A stretch of DNA of 64,000 bases. Origin: JAAEPI01 sp964352625 (GTDB lineage Bacteria; Bacteroidota; Bacteroidia; Cytophagales; Cyclobacteriaceae). The stretch's first letter is position 1. Every line of letters begins with the position of its first letter. This document shows positions 43,289-53,002 of the stretch, in pieces. The position numbers were made by a program, and so were the translations under genes. The stretch is taken from positions 163,315 through 227,314 of the forward strand of contig CAYGSD010000006.1 in assembly GCA_964352625.1 (NCBI GenBank). The letters are read 5' to 3'. The notes under the pieces were generated by a model. It did not search any database and was not told the DNA's origin. It saw only the letters and a list, made by a program, of their open reading frames with translations.

Positions 43289-45919
43289 ATGATCATACGA
43301 GAAATTCGCGCACTTAGAGGGCCCAACTATTGGTCCATCAATCGACACAAGCTGATTGTGATGGTTCTTGATCTGGAGGAATTGGAGCAGCGCCCGACCA
43401 ACACCATAGACGGGTTTCTGGACAGACTGAAAAAAATGTTTCCCTCCATGCAGGCTCATCGCTGCTCGGTGGGCACGGAGGGCGGATTTTTTCAACGGGT
43501 AGAAGAAGGCACCTGGATGGGACACGTCATTGAGCACATTGCGTTAGAAATTCAGTCACTTGCAGGAATGGAAGTAGGATTTGGGCGAACCCGTGGATAC
43601 GGCGAAGAAGGCGTCTACAATGTGGTGTTCGCCTACACCGAAGAAGAAGTAGGAAGATTTGCTGCAAAAACAGCTGTTGCCATCGCTGAAGCCTTGATTG
43701 AAGGAAGCCAATATGACCTGGAACCAGACATTCAGCGCATGCGCGAAATCCGTGAACGAGTGCGGCTTGGGCCTAGCACGGGATCTATCATAGAGGAGGC
43801 GGAGAGTCGAGGAATTCCCTGGATTAGACTGGGTACCAATTCACTGTGCCAGCTTGGATATGGGGTAAACCAAAAGAAGATTCAAGCCACGGTCACCAGC
43901 CAAACGAGCAACATAGGAGTAGAAATCGCCTGCGACAAGGAGGACACCAAGTACCTGCTGGAGCAAGCCGAAGTGCCTGTACCCAAAGGCGATATTGTGC
44001 GTACGGAGGCTGGTCTCAAGGAAGTCGTGGAGAGTATCGGATTTCCTCTGGTAGTAAAGCCAATAAGCGGAAACCACGGCAGGGGCATCACGACCGATGT
44101 GCAAAGCTGGGACGATGCGTTGATCGCTTTTCATGCAGCCAAGAAAGTGTCCAACTCGGTCATCATAGAAAAATTCATCACAGGTGAGGATTACCGACTT
44201 CTGGTGATCAACTACAAACTCGTGGCAGCTGCCAAGCGCACGCCTGCGCATGTAGTGGGCGATGGAAAATCCACCGTGCAACAGCTCATTGACAAGGTGA
44301 ATGAAGACCCACGCCGAGGCTATGGTCACGAGAAAGTCCTGACCATGATCGAGGTGAATGACCTCACCCTTGGCATACTGAAAGACGCAGGAAAATCCCT
44401 TGATTCTGTTCTAGAAAAAAAGGAAATCCTGTACCTAAAAGACACGGCCAATCTGAGCACGGGTGGCACGGCCGAGGACGTCACAGATATCGTGCATCCC
44501 TACAATATTTTCATGGCAGAGCGCATTGCTCGGATCATTGATCTCGACATTTGCGGTATCGACATCATGACGACCGACATTGGTCAACCGCTTCCTGAGA
44601 CTGGCGGAGCTGTACTGGAAGTGAATGCCGGCCCGGGCTTCAGAATGCATTTGGCACCTGCCGAAGGACTCCCAAGAAATGTGGCCGGACATGTCATCGA
44701 CATGCTCTACCCTCCCGGCTCTACGTCCAGAATTCCTATCGTGGCAGTGGCTGGCACAAACGGAAAAACCACCACGACCCGACTCATTGCCCACATGGCC
44801 AGAATGCGCGGATTCAAAGTAGGCTACACCACCACCGATGGGGTGTACATTCAAAACAGGCTACTCATGACCGGCGATTGCACCGGGCCTTCCAGCGCCG
44901 AATTTGTGTTGAAAGACCCAACGGTGGATTTTGCGGTTTTGGAATCTGCCAGGGGTGGGCTCCTGCGCGCAGGGCTAGGATTCAAGCACTGTGACATTGC
45001 CATTGTGACGAACGTAGCTGCGGACCATTTGGGGCTTAAAGGCATTCATACTATCGAGCAACTCGCACGCGTCAAAGGCGTGGTGCCTGAAACGGTTTTT
45101 CCTGAGGGCCATGCCATCCTGAATGCCGACGATGATTTGGTCTATGACATGCGCAACAATGTGAAATGCAATGTCGCTCTCTTTTCTTTGGATGAAAACA
45201 ATCCCCGAATTGTGAAGCATTCGAAATCAGGAGGATTGTCAGCCGTCTATGAAAATGGGTTTATCACCATCTGCAAGGGCGAATGGAAAATGCGTGTGAC
45301 CAAAGCCATCAACGTGCCGCTAACCTTTGAGGGTAAAGCCGTTTTTATGATTCAAAATGTGCTCCCAGCAGTGCTCACCGGCTACTTGCGTGGATTCTCC
45401 ATCGAGGACATAAAGGTGGCCATTGAGTCGTTCATTCCTTCCCCTGCCCAGACCCCAGGGCGTTTGAATATGTTCCGCTTCAAAGATTTCAATGTCATGT
45501 TGGATTACGCCCACAACCCCGCAGGGCTCAGGGCGCTTCATCAGATGATAGAAAAAATGGATGGTTCACCAAAAGTAGGCATGATAGCCGGCATTGGCGA
45601 CCGGCGACCGGAAGACAACCGTGAGATTGGTATGGTGGCGGCAGAAATGTTTGACGAGATTATTATTCGACAAGACAAAAACCTGCGTGGCAAAACGGAG
45701 GAAGAGCTGATAGCCATGATCCATGAGGGCATTCGAAGTGTGGATGCCAACAAGCCCGTCACGATCATTCCATCGGAGCGAGAAGCCATCACTCATGCCA
45801 TCACGAATGCCAAAAAGGGTTCGTTGCTGGTGTTCTGCAGTGATGTGGTGCCAGACGCGCTGAACCTGGTCATGTCCTTCAAAGAAGAGGAGGCAAAAAA
45901 GCTCTATGATATTCAATAG
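43289..45919 (+). CDS. cphA: cyanophycin synthetase
   Basis: 876 residues, the normal length of CphA1. The N-terminal domain (about 1-160) contains MGHVIEHIALE and RGYGEEGVYNVVF. The ATP-grasp domain that adds aspartate has VVKPISGNHGRGI (about 255). The Mur-ligase-like domain that adds arginine has AGTNGKTTTTRLIAHM (about 488) and DYAHNPAGLRAL. It polymerises Asp and Arg to cyanophycin without a ribosome. A TTG and a TATATTTA box lie before the start, a weak promoter candidate. Coding DNA here is visibly richer in G and C than the sulfotransferase island. Confidence 0.95.
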   Translation: MIIREIRALRGPNYWSINRHKLIVMVLDLEELEQRPTNTIDGFLDRLKKMFPSMQAHRCSVGTEGGFFQRVEEGTWMGHVIEHIALEIQSLAGMEVGFGRTRGYGEEGVYNVVFAYTEEEVGRFAAKTAVAIAEALIEGSQYDLEPDIQRMREIRERVRLGPSTGSIIEEAESRGIPWIRLGTNSLCQLGYGVNQKKIQATVTSQTSNIGVEIACDKEDTKYLLEQAEVPVPKGDIVRTEAGLKEVVESIGFPLVVKPISGNHGRGITTDVQSWDDALIAFHAAKKVSNSVIIEKFITGEDYRLLVINYKLVAAAKRTPAHVVGDGKSTVQQLIDKVNEDPRRGYGHEKVLTMIEVNDLTLGILKDAGKSLDSVLEKKEILYLKDTANLSTGGTAEDVTDIVHPYNIFMAERIARIIDLDICGIDIMTTDIGQPLPETGGAVLEVNAGPGFRMHLAPAEGLPRNVAGHVIDMLYPPGSTSRIPIVAVAGTNGKTTTTRLIAHMARMRGFKVGYTTTDGVYIQNRLLMTGDCTGPSSAEFVLKDPTVDFAVLESARGGLLRAGLGFKHCDIAIVTNVAADHLGLKGIHTIEQLARVKGVVPETVFPEGHAILNADDDLVYDMRNNVKCNVALFSLDENNPRIVKHSKSGGLSAVYENGFITICKGEWKMRVTKAINVPLTFEGKAVFMIQNVLPAVLTGYLRGFSIEDIKVAIESFIPSPAQTPGRLNMFRFKDFNVMLDYAHNPAGLRALHQMIEKMDGSPKVGMIAGIGDRRPEDNREIGMVAAEMFDEIIIRQDKNLRGKTEEELIAMIHEGIRSVDANKPVTIIPSEREAITHAITNAKKGSLLVFCSDVVPDALNLVMSFKEEEAKKLYDIQ

Positions 45920-45923
45920 GCTG

Positions 45924-46610
45924 TTACACGATCAGCTTATATCCATACCCTCGCACATTAATGATCTTGATGGTGTCGTCATCGCTCAGTCGTTTGCGCA
46001 GTTTTGAGATGAATACATCCATGCTTCGGGCGTTGAAGAAATCATCGCTTCCCCATAGGGTGGTAAGAATCTCCTTCCTATCTGTGAGCTGATTTTTGTT
46101 TTGAATCAAAGCATGGAGTAGCTCAGATTCGCGGTTCGTGAGTAGTTGCTCTTGGCTATTCAGACTAAGTAGTTGTTTCTGAGGATCAAAAGAATACTTA
46201 CCAATTTCTATGGGTTCCTTGCTCCCACCTTTGGTCAATCGTTTTGCCCCCAATAGGGCATTGATCCGAACGATCAACTCCTCCATGCTGAAGGGCTTTT
46301 TAAGGTAATCATTGGCACCATAGCCAAATCCTTCGACCACATCCTCCGTGCGAGATTTGGCGGTTAAGAAAATGATTGGAATGAATTGATCTTGCTGTCT
46401 GATCTCCTGCACCAAAGTGAAGCCATCTTTCTTGGGCATCATCACGTCCAAGACCAAAAGTTCGGGCCGATGGATTTGATACTTCTCTTTGGCTTCAACT
46501 CCATCTTTACAATACAGCACCTCAAACCCTCTTGTTTCCAGACTTTCGCGCACAATAGTGCCCAATGCTTCCTCGTCCTCCGCTAGCAATATTTTATGTC
46601 TCGAACTCAT
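45924..46610 (-). CDS. OmpR-family response regulator
   Basis: 228 residues. The receiver domain has the acidic pair and EDEEALG near the N terminus, the phosphorylation site Asp55 in LLVLDVMMPKKDG, and the conserved Lys in YLKKPFSMEEL. The C-terminal winged-helix domain ends in INVRGYGYKLIV. The ATG at 46610 overlaps the histidine kinase stop as ATGA. It should bind direct repeats, and such repeats lie before the divergent GLPGLI gene at 48164-48203. It stops 4 bases from the end of cphA. Confidence 0.92.
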   Translation of the reverse strand: MSSRHKILLAEDEEALGTIVRESLETRGFEVLYCKDGVEAKEKYQIHRPELLVLDVMMPKKDGFTLVQEIRQQDQFIPIIFLTAKSRTEDVVEGFGYGANDYLKKPFSMEELIVRINALLGAKRLTKGGSKEPIEIGKYSFDPQKQLLSLNSQEQLLTNRESELLHALIQNKNQLTDRKEILTTLWGSDDFFNARSMDVFISKLRKRLSDDDTIKIINVRGYGYKLIV

Positions 46611-48124
46611 AGGGTCACGGTGAAACATGTACGGTTAGTGCCTGATTCGACGGTAATCTTCCCTTCGTGCCCTTCTACGATTGCCTTGGTATAGTACAAC
46701 CCAATGCCAAATCCCTTCACATCGTGCTGGTTTCCTTTTGGAATGCGATAGAGCTTTTCAAAGATCCTGCTTTGATGGATTTTTTCAATCCCACTGCCAT
46801 TGTCTATGACCTGAAACTGCGCCCCCTGGCCTACTCTGCGCAGCTTTAGGGTAATCTCATTACCTCCGTATTTGATGGCATTGTCGAGCAAATTGGAAAG
46901 CACATTTTCCCAATGAAAGGGGTCAATCGCTCCCCAAATACTTTCTTCAGGAATTTCAACCATTAGTGCCTTCTCTCCCATTCTCACCTTGAAACTCTCT
47001 GCAACTTGGCAGGTCAATTCGGTGAGGTCGGTTTCCACCCTATTGATCTCGATCTCTCCAGAATCAATGGTGGCTGTTTCCATGAGCTTCTCCACCATCA
47101 CATTGAGCTTGGCAAGCTGATCGCGTGACATCTGCAAGTAGCGTTTGGTTTTCTCCTTGTCGTCCGCTTCGTTGAAGTTGGCAATTCCTTCCAGGGCCGA
47201 TGTGACCGTGGCGATTGGCGTTTTGAACTCGTGGGTAACGTTACCAATCAGGTCATCCTTGATCATGGCCAGTTCTTTCTGATTCCGAATGATTCGGTAC
47301 AAATAGAGCAAAGCCGCTATCACAGAAAAGACAATAGCAAAAGACAACAACAAGTCCCAAGCGCCGCGCTTCAAAATCAAAAGAGAGGCATTTTCAAAGT
47401 GCATTTTGAGTGCTTCACTGTTTCCGAGATAGGTACTTTTTGAAGTAGTGGTCAGGCTGTAATTCGAGCCAGATATTTTGGAGACTTCCTTTATGCCGGG
47501 CATTTCATAATCCAGCTCAAAACCAATAGTTAAGCCCTTCCGGTCAAGTTCGTCTTCCAAAATGGCCCGCAATTCTCCAATATTCATGCGCTGCTCAGAG
47601 GTGGAGATAATGACCTTCTGAGTGAGTCTGGTGAAATCCCTGATTTTGAATGGAAATCTATCGATAGCCTCAGCAGAATCACTGGTCACATCGATTCTCG
47701 TGACCTTGACCACATCTTCGGTAGAGTCCGTGTAAATTCTGCTCACACTCTCCTCTTCGTCCGATGTAGCATTCGACCAAGAATAGCTAAATCCATTTTT
47801 TGGTTGATTGTTCATTACAGAATCGTCACCTATCATAACTTCCGTATCCAGCATCAAACTATCACTGAACAGCGAGTAGGAACTAATCGAATGGCCTTTG
47901 ATAGAATCATCGGAGCTTAGCATCATGAAGGCAAACTTATTTCGCGCCTTATCTGCATAATACTTTTCCACGCTAAGGTCCAAGGCCAACTGCACGTCGT
48001 TGATGAATCGCTGCTTATTCAGTTGGTAACTATTGACCGTGCGATACACCTGCGATCCCAGGATCAGTAGAATTGTGATGCTGATGATCACAATGGTATT
48101 CTTGAAAATGGAGAGTCGTCCCAC
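46607..48124 (-). CDS. membrane sensor histidine kinase
   Basis: 505 residues, GTG start. There are two transmembrane helices (about 8-26 and 253-272) with a 220-residue extracellular sensor domain between them. The kinase core has the H box NVTHEFKTPIATV (His about 296), the N box NLLDNAIKYGG, and G boxes VIDNGSGIEK and GFGIGLYYTK. No HAMP or PAS domain is visible. With the response regulator it forms a classical two-component system, divergent from the GLPGLI/TonB-receptor genes, which may be its target. Confidence 0.9.
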   Translation of the reverse strand: MGRLSIFKNTIVIISITILLILGSQVYRTVNSYQLNKQRFINDVQLALDLSVEKYYADKARNKFAFMMLSSDDSIKGHSISSYSLFSDSLMLDTEVMIGDDSVMNNQPKNGFSYSWSNATSDEEESVSRIYTDSTEDVVKVTRIDVTSDSAEAIDRFPFKIRDFTRLTQKVIISTSEQRMNIGELRAILEDELDRKGLTIGFELDYEMPGIKEVSKISGSNYSLTTTSKSTYLGNSEALKMHFENASLLILKRGAWDLLLSFAIVFSVIAALLYLYRIIRNQKELAMIKDDLIGNVTHEFKTPIATVTSALEGIANFNEADDKEKTKRYLQMSRDQLAKLNVMVEKLMETATIDSGEIEINRVETDLTELTCQVAESFKVRMGEKALMVEIPEESIWGAIDPFHWENVLSNLLDNAIKYGGNEITLKLRRVGQGAQFQVIDNGSGIEKIHQSRIFEKLYRIPKGNQHDVKGFGIGLYYTKAIVEGHEGKITVESGTNRTCFTVTL

Positions 48125-48163
48125 ACTACAAAGATAGAAGTCCCACCATGCTTTCTTCCCAGC

Positions 48164-48203
48164 TTAACACTCGTTAACACTGGTTAACCATCCATTAGCA
48201 CTG
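48164..48203. promoter_or_regulatory. tandem 10-bp repeats, probable response-regulator binding site
   Basis: TTAACACTCG at 48164, TTAACACTGG at 48174 and TTAACCATCC at 48184 stand in register, followed by TTAGCACTG at 48195. The repeats lie one helical turn apart, between the divergent histidine kinase and GLPGLI genes, as expected for an OmpR-type regulator that controls both. Confidence 0.6.
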
Positions 48204-48239
48204 TTCCGAATTGATTTGCTGAAACCAATTACAACAGTG

Positions 48240-49097
48240 ATGAAAACAGATCAAAAAAGTCTTCTCTTATTTATCGGAATCCTCCTGGCCGGAGTGCTCC
48301 TTACTTTCCAAAGTTCAGCTCAGGGCTTTCAGGGTATCGCCACTTATAAGTCTGACCGTGATATGAGCAATTTCCAATTTCATGGTGAGGGAATGTCCCT
48401 GGACATGGCCGAAAAAATGAAAGCACAGCTCAAGAAGCAGTTTCAAAAGGAATTTGAACTCAAATTCAACCTCACAGAATCTACATGGGCAGAGGCCGAA
48501 AGCTTGAACGCCGGTGCGGCAAGAGCAAGCTCAGGAGGTATGGAAATCGCCATATCATTTGGCGGAGGATCTACCTACAAAAACACTGAGACTCAAACGG
48601 CCATCCAGCAAACAGAGTCATTTAGCAAATTGTATCTGATAAGCGATGAACTCGAAGAGCGTGAGTGGGAGATGACAGGAAAGAGTAAGAAAATAGGTGA
48701 CTACACCGCTTATGAAGCCATTTATCAAAACATCAGAGAAGTGCAGACCCTGTCTATGTCCGATGAAGGGAAATCAAGTGAAACATCAATGGATACCGTC
48801 AATGTTACTGTGTGGTATACACCGGACATCCCTGTGCCTCATGGGCCGGAAGATTACTGGGGTCTGCCTGGATTGATTCTGGAATTAAACGATGGAAGCG
48901 TGACCTACCTGTGCACGAAGATTGTGATCAATCCGGAGAAACCCATTGAGATCGAAGAGCCGAAAAAAGGCAAGAAAATCACGGCTGAAGAGTTTGAGAA
49001 ATTATCTCAAGAAATGGCTCAAAAGATGATGAAGAAGTACTCGGGAGGCAATGGCGATGGAGAAGAAAACGAGGTAGTCATTCGATTCGGAAACTAA
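48240..49097 (+). CDS. GLPGLI family secreted protein
   Basis: 285 residues from the ATG at 48240, with a signal peptide (about 1-26, ending QSSAQ). The family motif YWGLPGLILELNDG is present at about 217-230. GLPGLI proteins are typical of Bacteroidota, usually sit before TonB-type receptors, and their role is not settled. The mature protein is rich in Lys, Glu and Met. The next gene (TonB-type) starts after 75 bases on the same strand. Regulation by the divergent two-component system is suggested by the repeats upstream. Confidence 0.9.
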   Translation: MKTDQKSLLLFIGILLAGVLLTFQSSAQGFQGIATYKSDRDMSNFQFHGEGMSLDMAEKMKAQLKKQFQKEFELKFNLTESTWAEAESLNAGAARASSGGMEIAISFGGGSTYKNTETQTAIQQTESFSKLYLISDELEEREWEMTGKSKKIGDYTAYEAIYQNIREVQTLSMSDEGKSSETSMDTVNVTVWYTPDIPVPHGPEDYWGLPGLILELNDGSVTYLCTKIVINPEKPIEIEEPKKGKKITAEEFEKLSQEMAQKMMKKYSGGNGDGEENEVVIRFGN

Positions 49098-49172
49098 GAG
49101 AAAAGTTTACGAGCCAAACGGACAATTCAGCGCTCTTTCTTGAGAAAACACCCAAATCAAAAACTCAAATAA

Positions 49173-51860
49173 ATGAACCGAATCACGGGTTTACTGGCCG
49201 GGCTGTTGCTGTGCCTAAACATCGCAACAGCCCAAAAGGCCATTTTCTTTGCAGGCGAGGTGCGCGACAGCACGGGGGCACCTCTTCAATTCGCCAATGT
49301 AATGGCCGTGGATACCACCACCAATAAAATGGCCGGATTCGCAGTGACCAACCCCAAAGGCCAATTCAGAATTAGCGTAGCGTCGGGTGGTGTGTACACC
49401 CTCAGGATTACTTTCATTGGCTATGCGCCTTTCGAGCGTCTGATTCAGCCTACAGAATCAAATGACGAGTCTATCGTCTTCATCATGAATTCTGGTGGTC
49501 TTAGACTGGACGAGGTGCAGGTGGTGGCCGAGATGCCCGTAACCATTCGGGGTGATACCATCACCTATGCGGCTGATGCCTTCACTCAGGGAGACGAGCG
49601 CAAACTTGAGGACGTGCTTGAGGATTTGCCCGGGTTTCAGATCGAGGAAAATGGCGACATCAAAGTGCAGGGAAAGAAAGTAGACAAAGTACTTATTGAT
49701 GGCAAGGAATTCTTTGAAGGCGATAGCAAGCTGGCTACTAAAAACCTCCCTGCAAATGTGGTGGACAAAGTTCAACTCCTTCAAAACTATAATGACATCA
49801 GTCCGCTGCGTGGACTTGGGCCTACTGATCAACTGGCCTTGAATGTCCAATTGAAGGAAGACAAAAAGGAAATAGTCTTCGGTGACCTTACAGCCGCTGG
49901 TGGACCACAAGAGCGGTATTTGGGACATGTCAACACGTTCTATTACAGTCGAAAAACCAATCTCAATCTGATCGCAGATGCCAACAATGTAGGCGAACTG
50001 GCCTTCACGATGAACGATTACTTCCGCTTTGCCGGAGGACTTGGAAGTCTGATGAGCAGCCGTGGCTCCAACTTCAATATGTCTTCTGATCAGACAGGGA
50101 TTCCAATGGCTGAACGAAACAGTGCTCGATCATTGAACAACAAGCTTGGCGCCTTCAACTACAGCCTGACACCTAAAATTGGATGGAAATTTAGCGGCTT
50201 CATGATCGGCTCTGCGGTAGATAATTCGTTTGGCTCCTTTTCACGAAGAACCTACCTGCAAGAAAACAGTACTTTGGATGAGACGTTCCGGTCTGGAACT
50301 GATGTGGACAGCAGATCAGGTCTTGGGAAGTTCGCAGTAGAATATGCTCCTAACTACAACCTGCACATGAGCTATGAGCTGTTTGGTCGAGTGGCGAATG
50401 TCAACAATTCATCCGATCAGCTTTCGGAAGTTGGCTCGACAGATAACACTATCTCGGGACTTCAGTCTCAAAAACCTTGGGCCATTGAACAGCAACTCAA
50501 AGCATTCTATTCGTTCAGTGAAAAGGACGTGGCTTCTATCGAACTGGCTCACAATCGTCAGCATCAGGATCCCAGATACAACCTCGGCACCACCCTTCAG
50601 CCCTTTCAAGGCACCATTCCCTTGATGGCAAGTAGCACGTACGACCTTCTCCAAAGAAGAAGAATAGAGACGGACAAGTATGAGGTTTTAGGAAATTACT
50701 ATCGCATTCTGAATCGCACTAATCACATAAATTTCAGCATTGGGCGGACGCAAAACCATCAGAAGTACAATGCTCAACTCTTTCAGGAGCTGGACGGTGG
50801 CAGAGACCGATTGGATGATCCTGAGTTTGGAAACGACGCTTCCTTTAATTTTCAGGACTCGTTCTTTGGCCTACGGCTAAAAAGCAAATGGGGCAAACTG
50901 ACTTGGTCTCCAGAGCTCAATCTTCACAATTACAATGTGGAAAACCAACAGACCACCGAAGCAACTCAGTTTGATAAGTGGCTGCTCCTACCCGGCTTTA
51001 ATGCCAAATTTGACATCAGAAATACCCAATCGATCACTTTCAACTATGCCATGAACGCCAACTTCATGGACATTCAGAATGTGCTGAACAACCTCGTGGT
51101 AACGAGTTACAATTTCTTAGAAACAGGGAATCCCGATCTGACCAATAGCCTCTTTCACTCACTAAGTCTGAACTATCGGAATTTCAACATGTACTCATTT
51201 TTCAACATTTACGGAGGAGTGAATGTGCAGATCAAAGAAGACGACATACAGTATGGTTTCACGATTAATCAGTGGGAACGAATTGGCTTGCCAATAAACA
51301 TCCTACCGGTCAACAAAGAAGCTAGCGGCTACTTGAATCTGGAAAAACGTTTTGACAACTTCCGAACGAGCCTTGATGGAAACTGGACGTACTCTTTGGT
51401 GAACAACGAACTGGATGGGACGTCAAATACCAATGTCAATTTCCGACAGACCTATAAAGGCCTTGCCTCGACCAGGTTTTGGAAGAAGCTGAGCGTTCGA
51501 CTCTCCCACGAGATCATGGTGAATAAGTACAAGGGGAATCAGAATACCAGCAGATTCATCAATAACGAGACAGGTCTGCGCACAAGTTGGAAGCTGACTG
51601 AGGCGCTGACCTGGGTAGTAGACTACTCCTATACCAACTACGAGAACGTTTCAACCTCCGCCAAGTCTCAGTATGAAATGATGGATTCGTTCCTCAGGTA
51701 CCGTAAAAAAGGCAGCCCTTGGGAGTTTTCTGTGGAGGGGCTGAACCTACTGGACACGCGCAGCATCCGCCGAGATTCGTTCAGTGAAAACCTGATAAGC
51801 ACGTACACTTACGACATCCAACAGCGATACTTCTTGCTGAGGGTGATGTTTGATATTTGA
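49173..51860 (+). CDS. TonB-dependent-receptor-like outer-membrane protein with carboxypeptidase-like N domain
   Basis: 895 residues. Signal peptide (about 1-20), then a carboxypeptidase-regulatory-like domain (about 25-110: FAGEVRDSTGAPLQFANVM and so on), a plug-like domain (VRGDTITY, LEDVLEDLPGFQIEENGDIKVQGKKV), and a long beta-barrel ending in RVMFDI. The plug is the shortened type seen with GLPGLI partners. The barrel should take up a nutrient or act in surface signalling; the ligand is unknown. Possibly one transcript with the GLPGLI gene. Confidence 0.87.
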   Translation: MNRITGLLAGLLLCLNIATAQKAIFFAGEVRDSTGAPLQFANVMAVDTTTNKMAGFAVTNPKGQFRISVASGGVYTLRITFIGYAPFERLIQPTESNDESIVFIMNSGGLRLDEVQVVAEMPVTIRGDTITYAADAFTQGDERKLEDVLEDLPGFQIEENGDIKVQGKKVDKVLIDGKEFFEGDSKLATKNLPANVVDKVQLLQNYNDISPLRGLGPTDQLALNVQLKEDKKEIVFGDLTAAGGPQERYLGHVNTFYYSRKTNLNLIADANNVGELAFTMNDYFRFAGGLGSLMSSRGSNFNMSSDQTGIPMAERNSARSLNNKLGAFNYSLTPKIGWKFSGFMIGSAVDNSFGSFSRRTYLQENSTLDETFRSGTDVDSRSGLGKFAVEYAPNYNLHMSYELFGRVANVNNSSDQLSEVGSTDNTISGLQSQKPWAIEQQLKAFYSFSEKDVASIELAHNRQHQDPRYNLGTTLQPFQGTIPLMASSTYDLLQRRRIETDKYEVLGNYYRILNRTNHINFSIGRTQNHQKYNAQLFQELDGGRDRLDDPEFGNDASFNFQDSFFGLRLKSKWGKLTWSPELNLHNYNVENQQTTEATQFDKWLLLPGFNAKFDIRNTQSITFNYAMNANFMDIQNVLNNLVVTSYNFLETGNPDLTNSLFHSLSLNYRNFNMYSFFNIYGGVNVQIKEDDIQYGFTINQWERIGLPINILPVNKEASGYLNLEKRFDNFRTSLDGNWTYSLVNNELDGTSNTNVNFRQTYKGLASTRFWKKLSVRLSHEIMVNKYKGNQNTSRFINNETGLRTSWKLTEALTWVVDYSYTNYENVSTSAKSQYEMMDSFLRYRKKGSPWEFSVEGLNLLDTRSIRRDSFSENLISTYTYDIQQRYFLLRVMFDI

Positions 51861-51953
51861 TTTGATGCGGATGCTTGCCCGACTAGCAGGCGGGTATTCC
51901 CTGCCTTTCAGTAGGAAGGCGCATCTCATGAAAGTGAAACTCCAGATTATGAG

Positions 51954-51977
51954 TTCCCGGCACAAGGCCGGGAATTT
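51954..51977 (+). terminator. probable terminator after the TonB-type receptor gene
   Basis: A 7-bp GC-rich stem (51954-51960 with 51968-51974) with a 7-base loop, but only a short T run. Upstream at 51864-51925 is another inverted-repeat pair (GATGCG with CGCATC), and a GTTCGC/GCGAAC stem follows at 51989-52011. Confidence 0.5.
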
Positions 51978-52037
51978 GCTGTGGTAATGTTCGCACCTCG
52001 CTGACGCGAACGTGTCGCTCTTGCCCCCTAGGTAGAT

Positions 52038-52406
52038 TTACCCCACCTTCTTCTCGACTTCTTCCCCGCCCTTTTTGCGTTTGCCGGCCCGCTGCATCGG
52101 CATTTTGGTTTGCATGATGATCTGGCTAGCCGATTTACTCAGCAGCTCTTCATTTCCTCGGTAGGTAATCCCTAATTTTTTTAGATCAGCAACAATCGAG
52201 GCATAGGCGTCTACCTTGGCTGCTGAGAAGCTCTCAGGATGCTGGAGATACACCGCCTCTATCACGCTAAGAGAGCTTTTGAGCAGCGAATACAGCTTCT
52301 CGGAGATGTTCCGAGGCAACCTGTTAATCGGATGATACAGTTCAGGGAGTATTTCCTTGAGTTTTTCAAAGTGTTCTTCAAGAGCGGGGTTCTTATCCTT
52401 TCTCAT
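52038..52406 (-). CDS. hypothetical protein co-transcribed with ku
   Basis: 122 residues, helical, with a very basic tail (RAGKRKKGGEEVEKKVG) that may bind nucleic acid. I do not recognise the family. Its ATG overlaps the stop of the TPR gene (ATGA), and it is the last gene of the ku - TPR - orf122 run. No metal or catalytic motif is visible. Confidence 0.6.
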   Translation of the reverse strand: MRKDKNPALEEHFEKLKEILPELYHPINRLPRNISEKLYSLLKSSLSVIEAVYLQHPESFSAAKVDAYASIVADLKKLGITYRGNEELLSKSASQIIMQTKMPMQRAGKRKKGGEEVEKKVG

Positions 52407-53002
52407 TGCGCAATGGCGTTTAGGGTAGATATGAGTTCTCGTGCGGTATCTGTGTCAGCGTCCGGGCTGAGATCAACATATTTGTTGATGCAGCCAATGG
52501 CTCGCTTGTATTCTTTCAATGAAATCAAAACCAAACCAAGGTTGTAATGGGCATTGGGGTAATCAGGCGCGATTTGGGTGGCCACCTCGTAGTGGGCTTT
52601 GGCCAATTCAAAGTTGCCAATGTCCGAATAGACATTTCCAAGGTTGTAATGCGCTTCAAAGTGTCTTGGGCTTTTCTGAAGGCATTGCGTGAGGTAATTC
52701 ACCGCTGAAATATGATCGCCTTGTGAAGATTTCAGCACGGCCAAGTTGCAGTAAGAATCCTCTATGCATTCTCCTTGATCTATAGCAAGTAAATAGAATT
52801 TTTCAGCGTCTGGATTTCCCGTTTCATCAAGCTTCAATGCTTCTTCAAAAAATGATCGATCTCCGGGTAGATTAACAACTTTACCTTGATCAAACAGGTT
52901 CAATTGACCAAACTCCTCCAAGTCCGGCTTTCGCTTTTTCCGGATTTTTCGGTTCCCGAATTTCTCGGGTGCCTGAACGGGGAATTTGATAATCTTAGCC
53001 AT
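52403..53002 (-). CDS. tetratricopeptide-repeat protein
   Basis: 199 residues. After a basic, low-complexity N terminus (about 1-40), about four TPR units cover residues 55-190; AHYNLGNVYSDIGNFELAKAHY and the following AHYNLGLVLISLKEYKRAI are the clearest. There is no signal peptide, so it should act in the cytoplasm as a protein-binding scaffold. The ATG overlaps the ku stop by one base (TGATG), a strong sign of co-translation with Ku. Partner unknown. Confidence 0.82.
   Translation of the reverse strand: MAKIIKFPVQAPEKFGNRKIRKKRKPDLEEFGQLNLFDQGKVVNLPGDRSFFEEALKLDETGNPDAEKFYLLAIDQGECIEDSYCNLAVLKSSQGDHISAVNYLTQCLQKSPRHFEAHYNLGNVYSDIGNFELAKAHYEVATQIAPDYPNAHYNLGLVLISLKEYKRAIGCINKYVDLSPDADTDTARELISTLNAIAQ

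Noticed and set aside
43841..44329. 162-residue minus-strand frame inside cphA
   Set aside because: It lies fully antisense in an intact cyanophycin synthetase ATP-grasp domain and has no recognisable motif.
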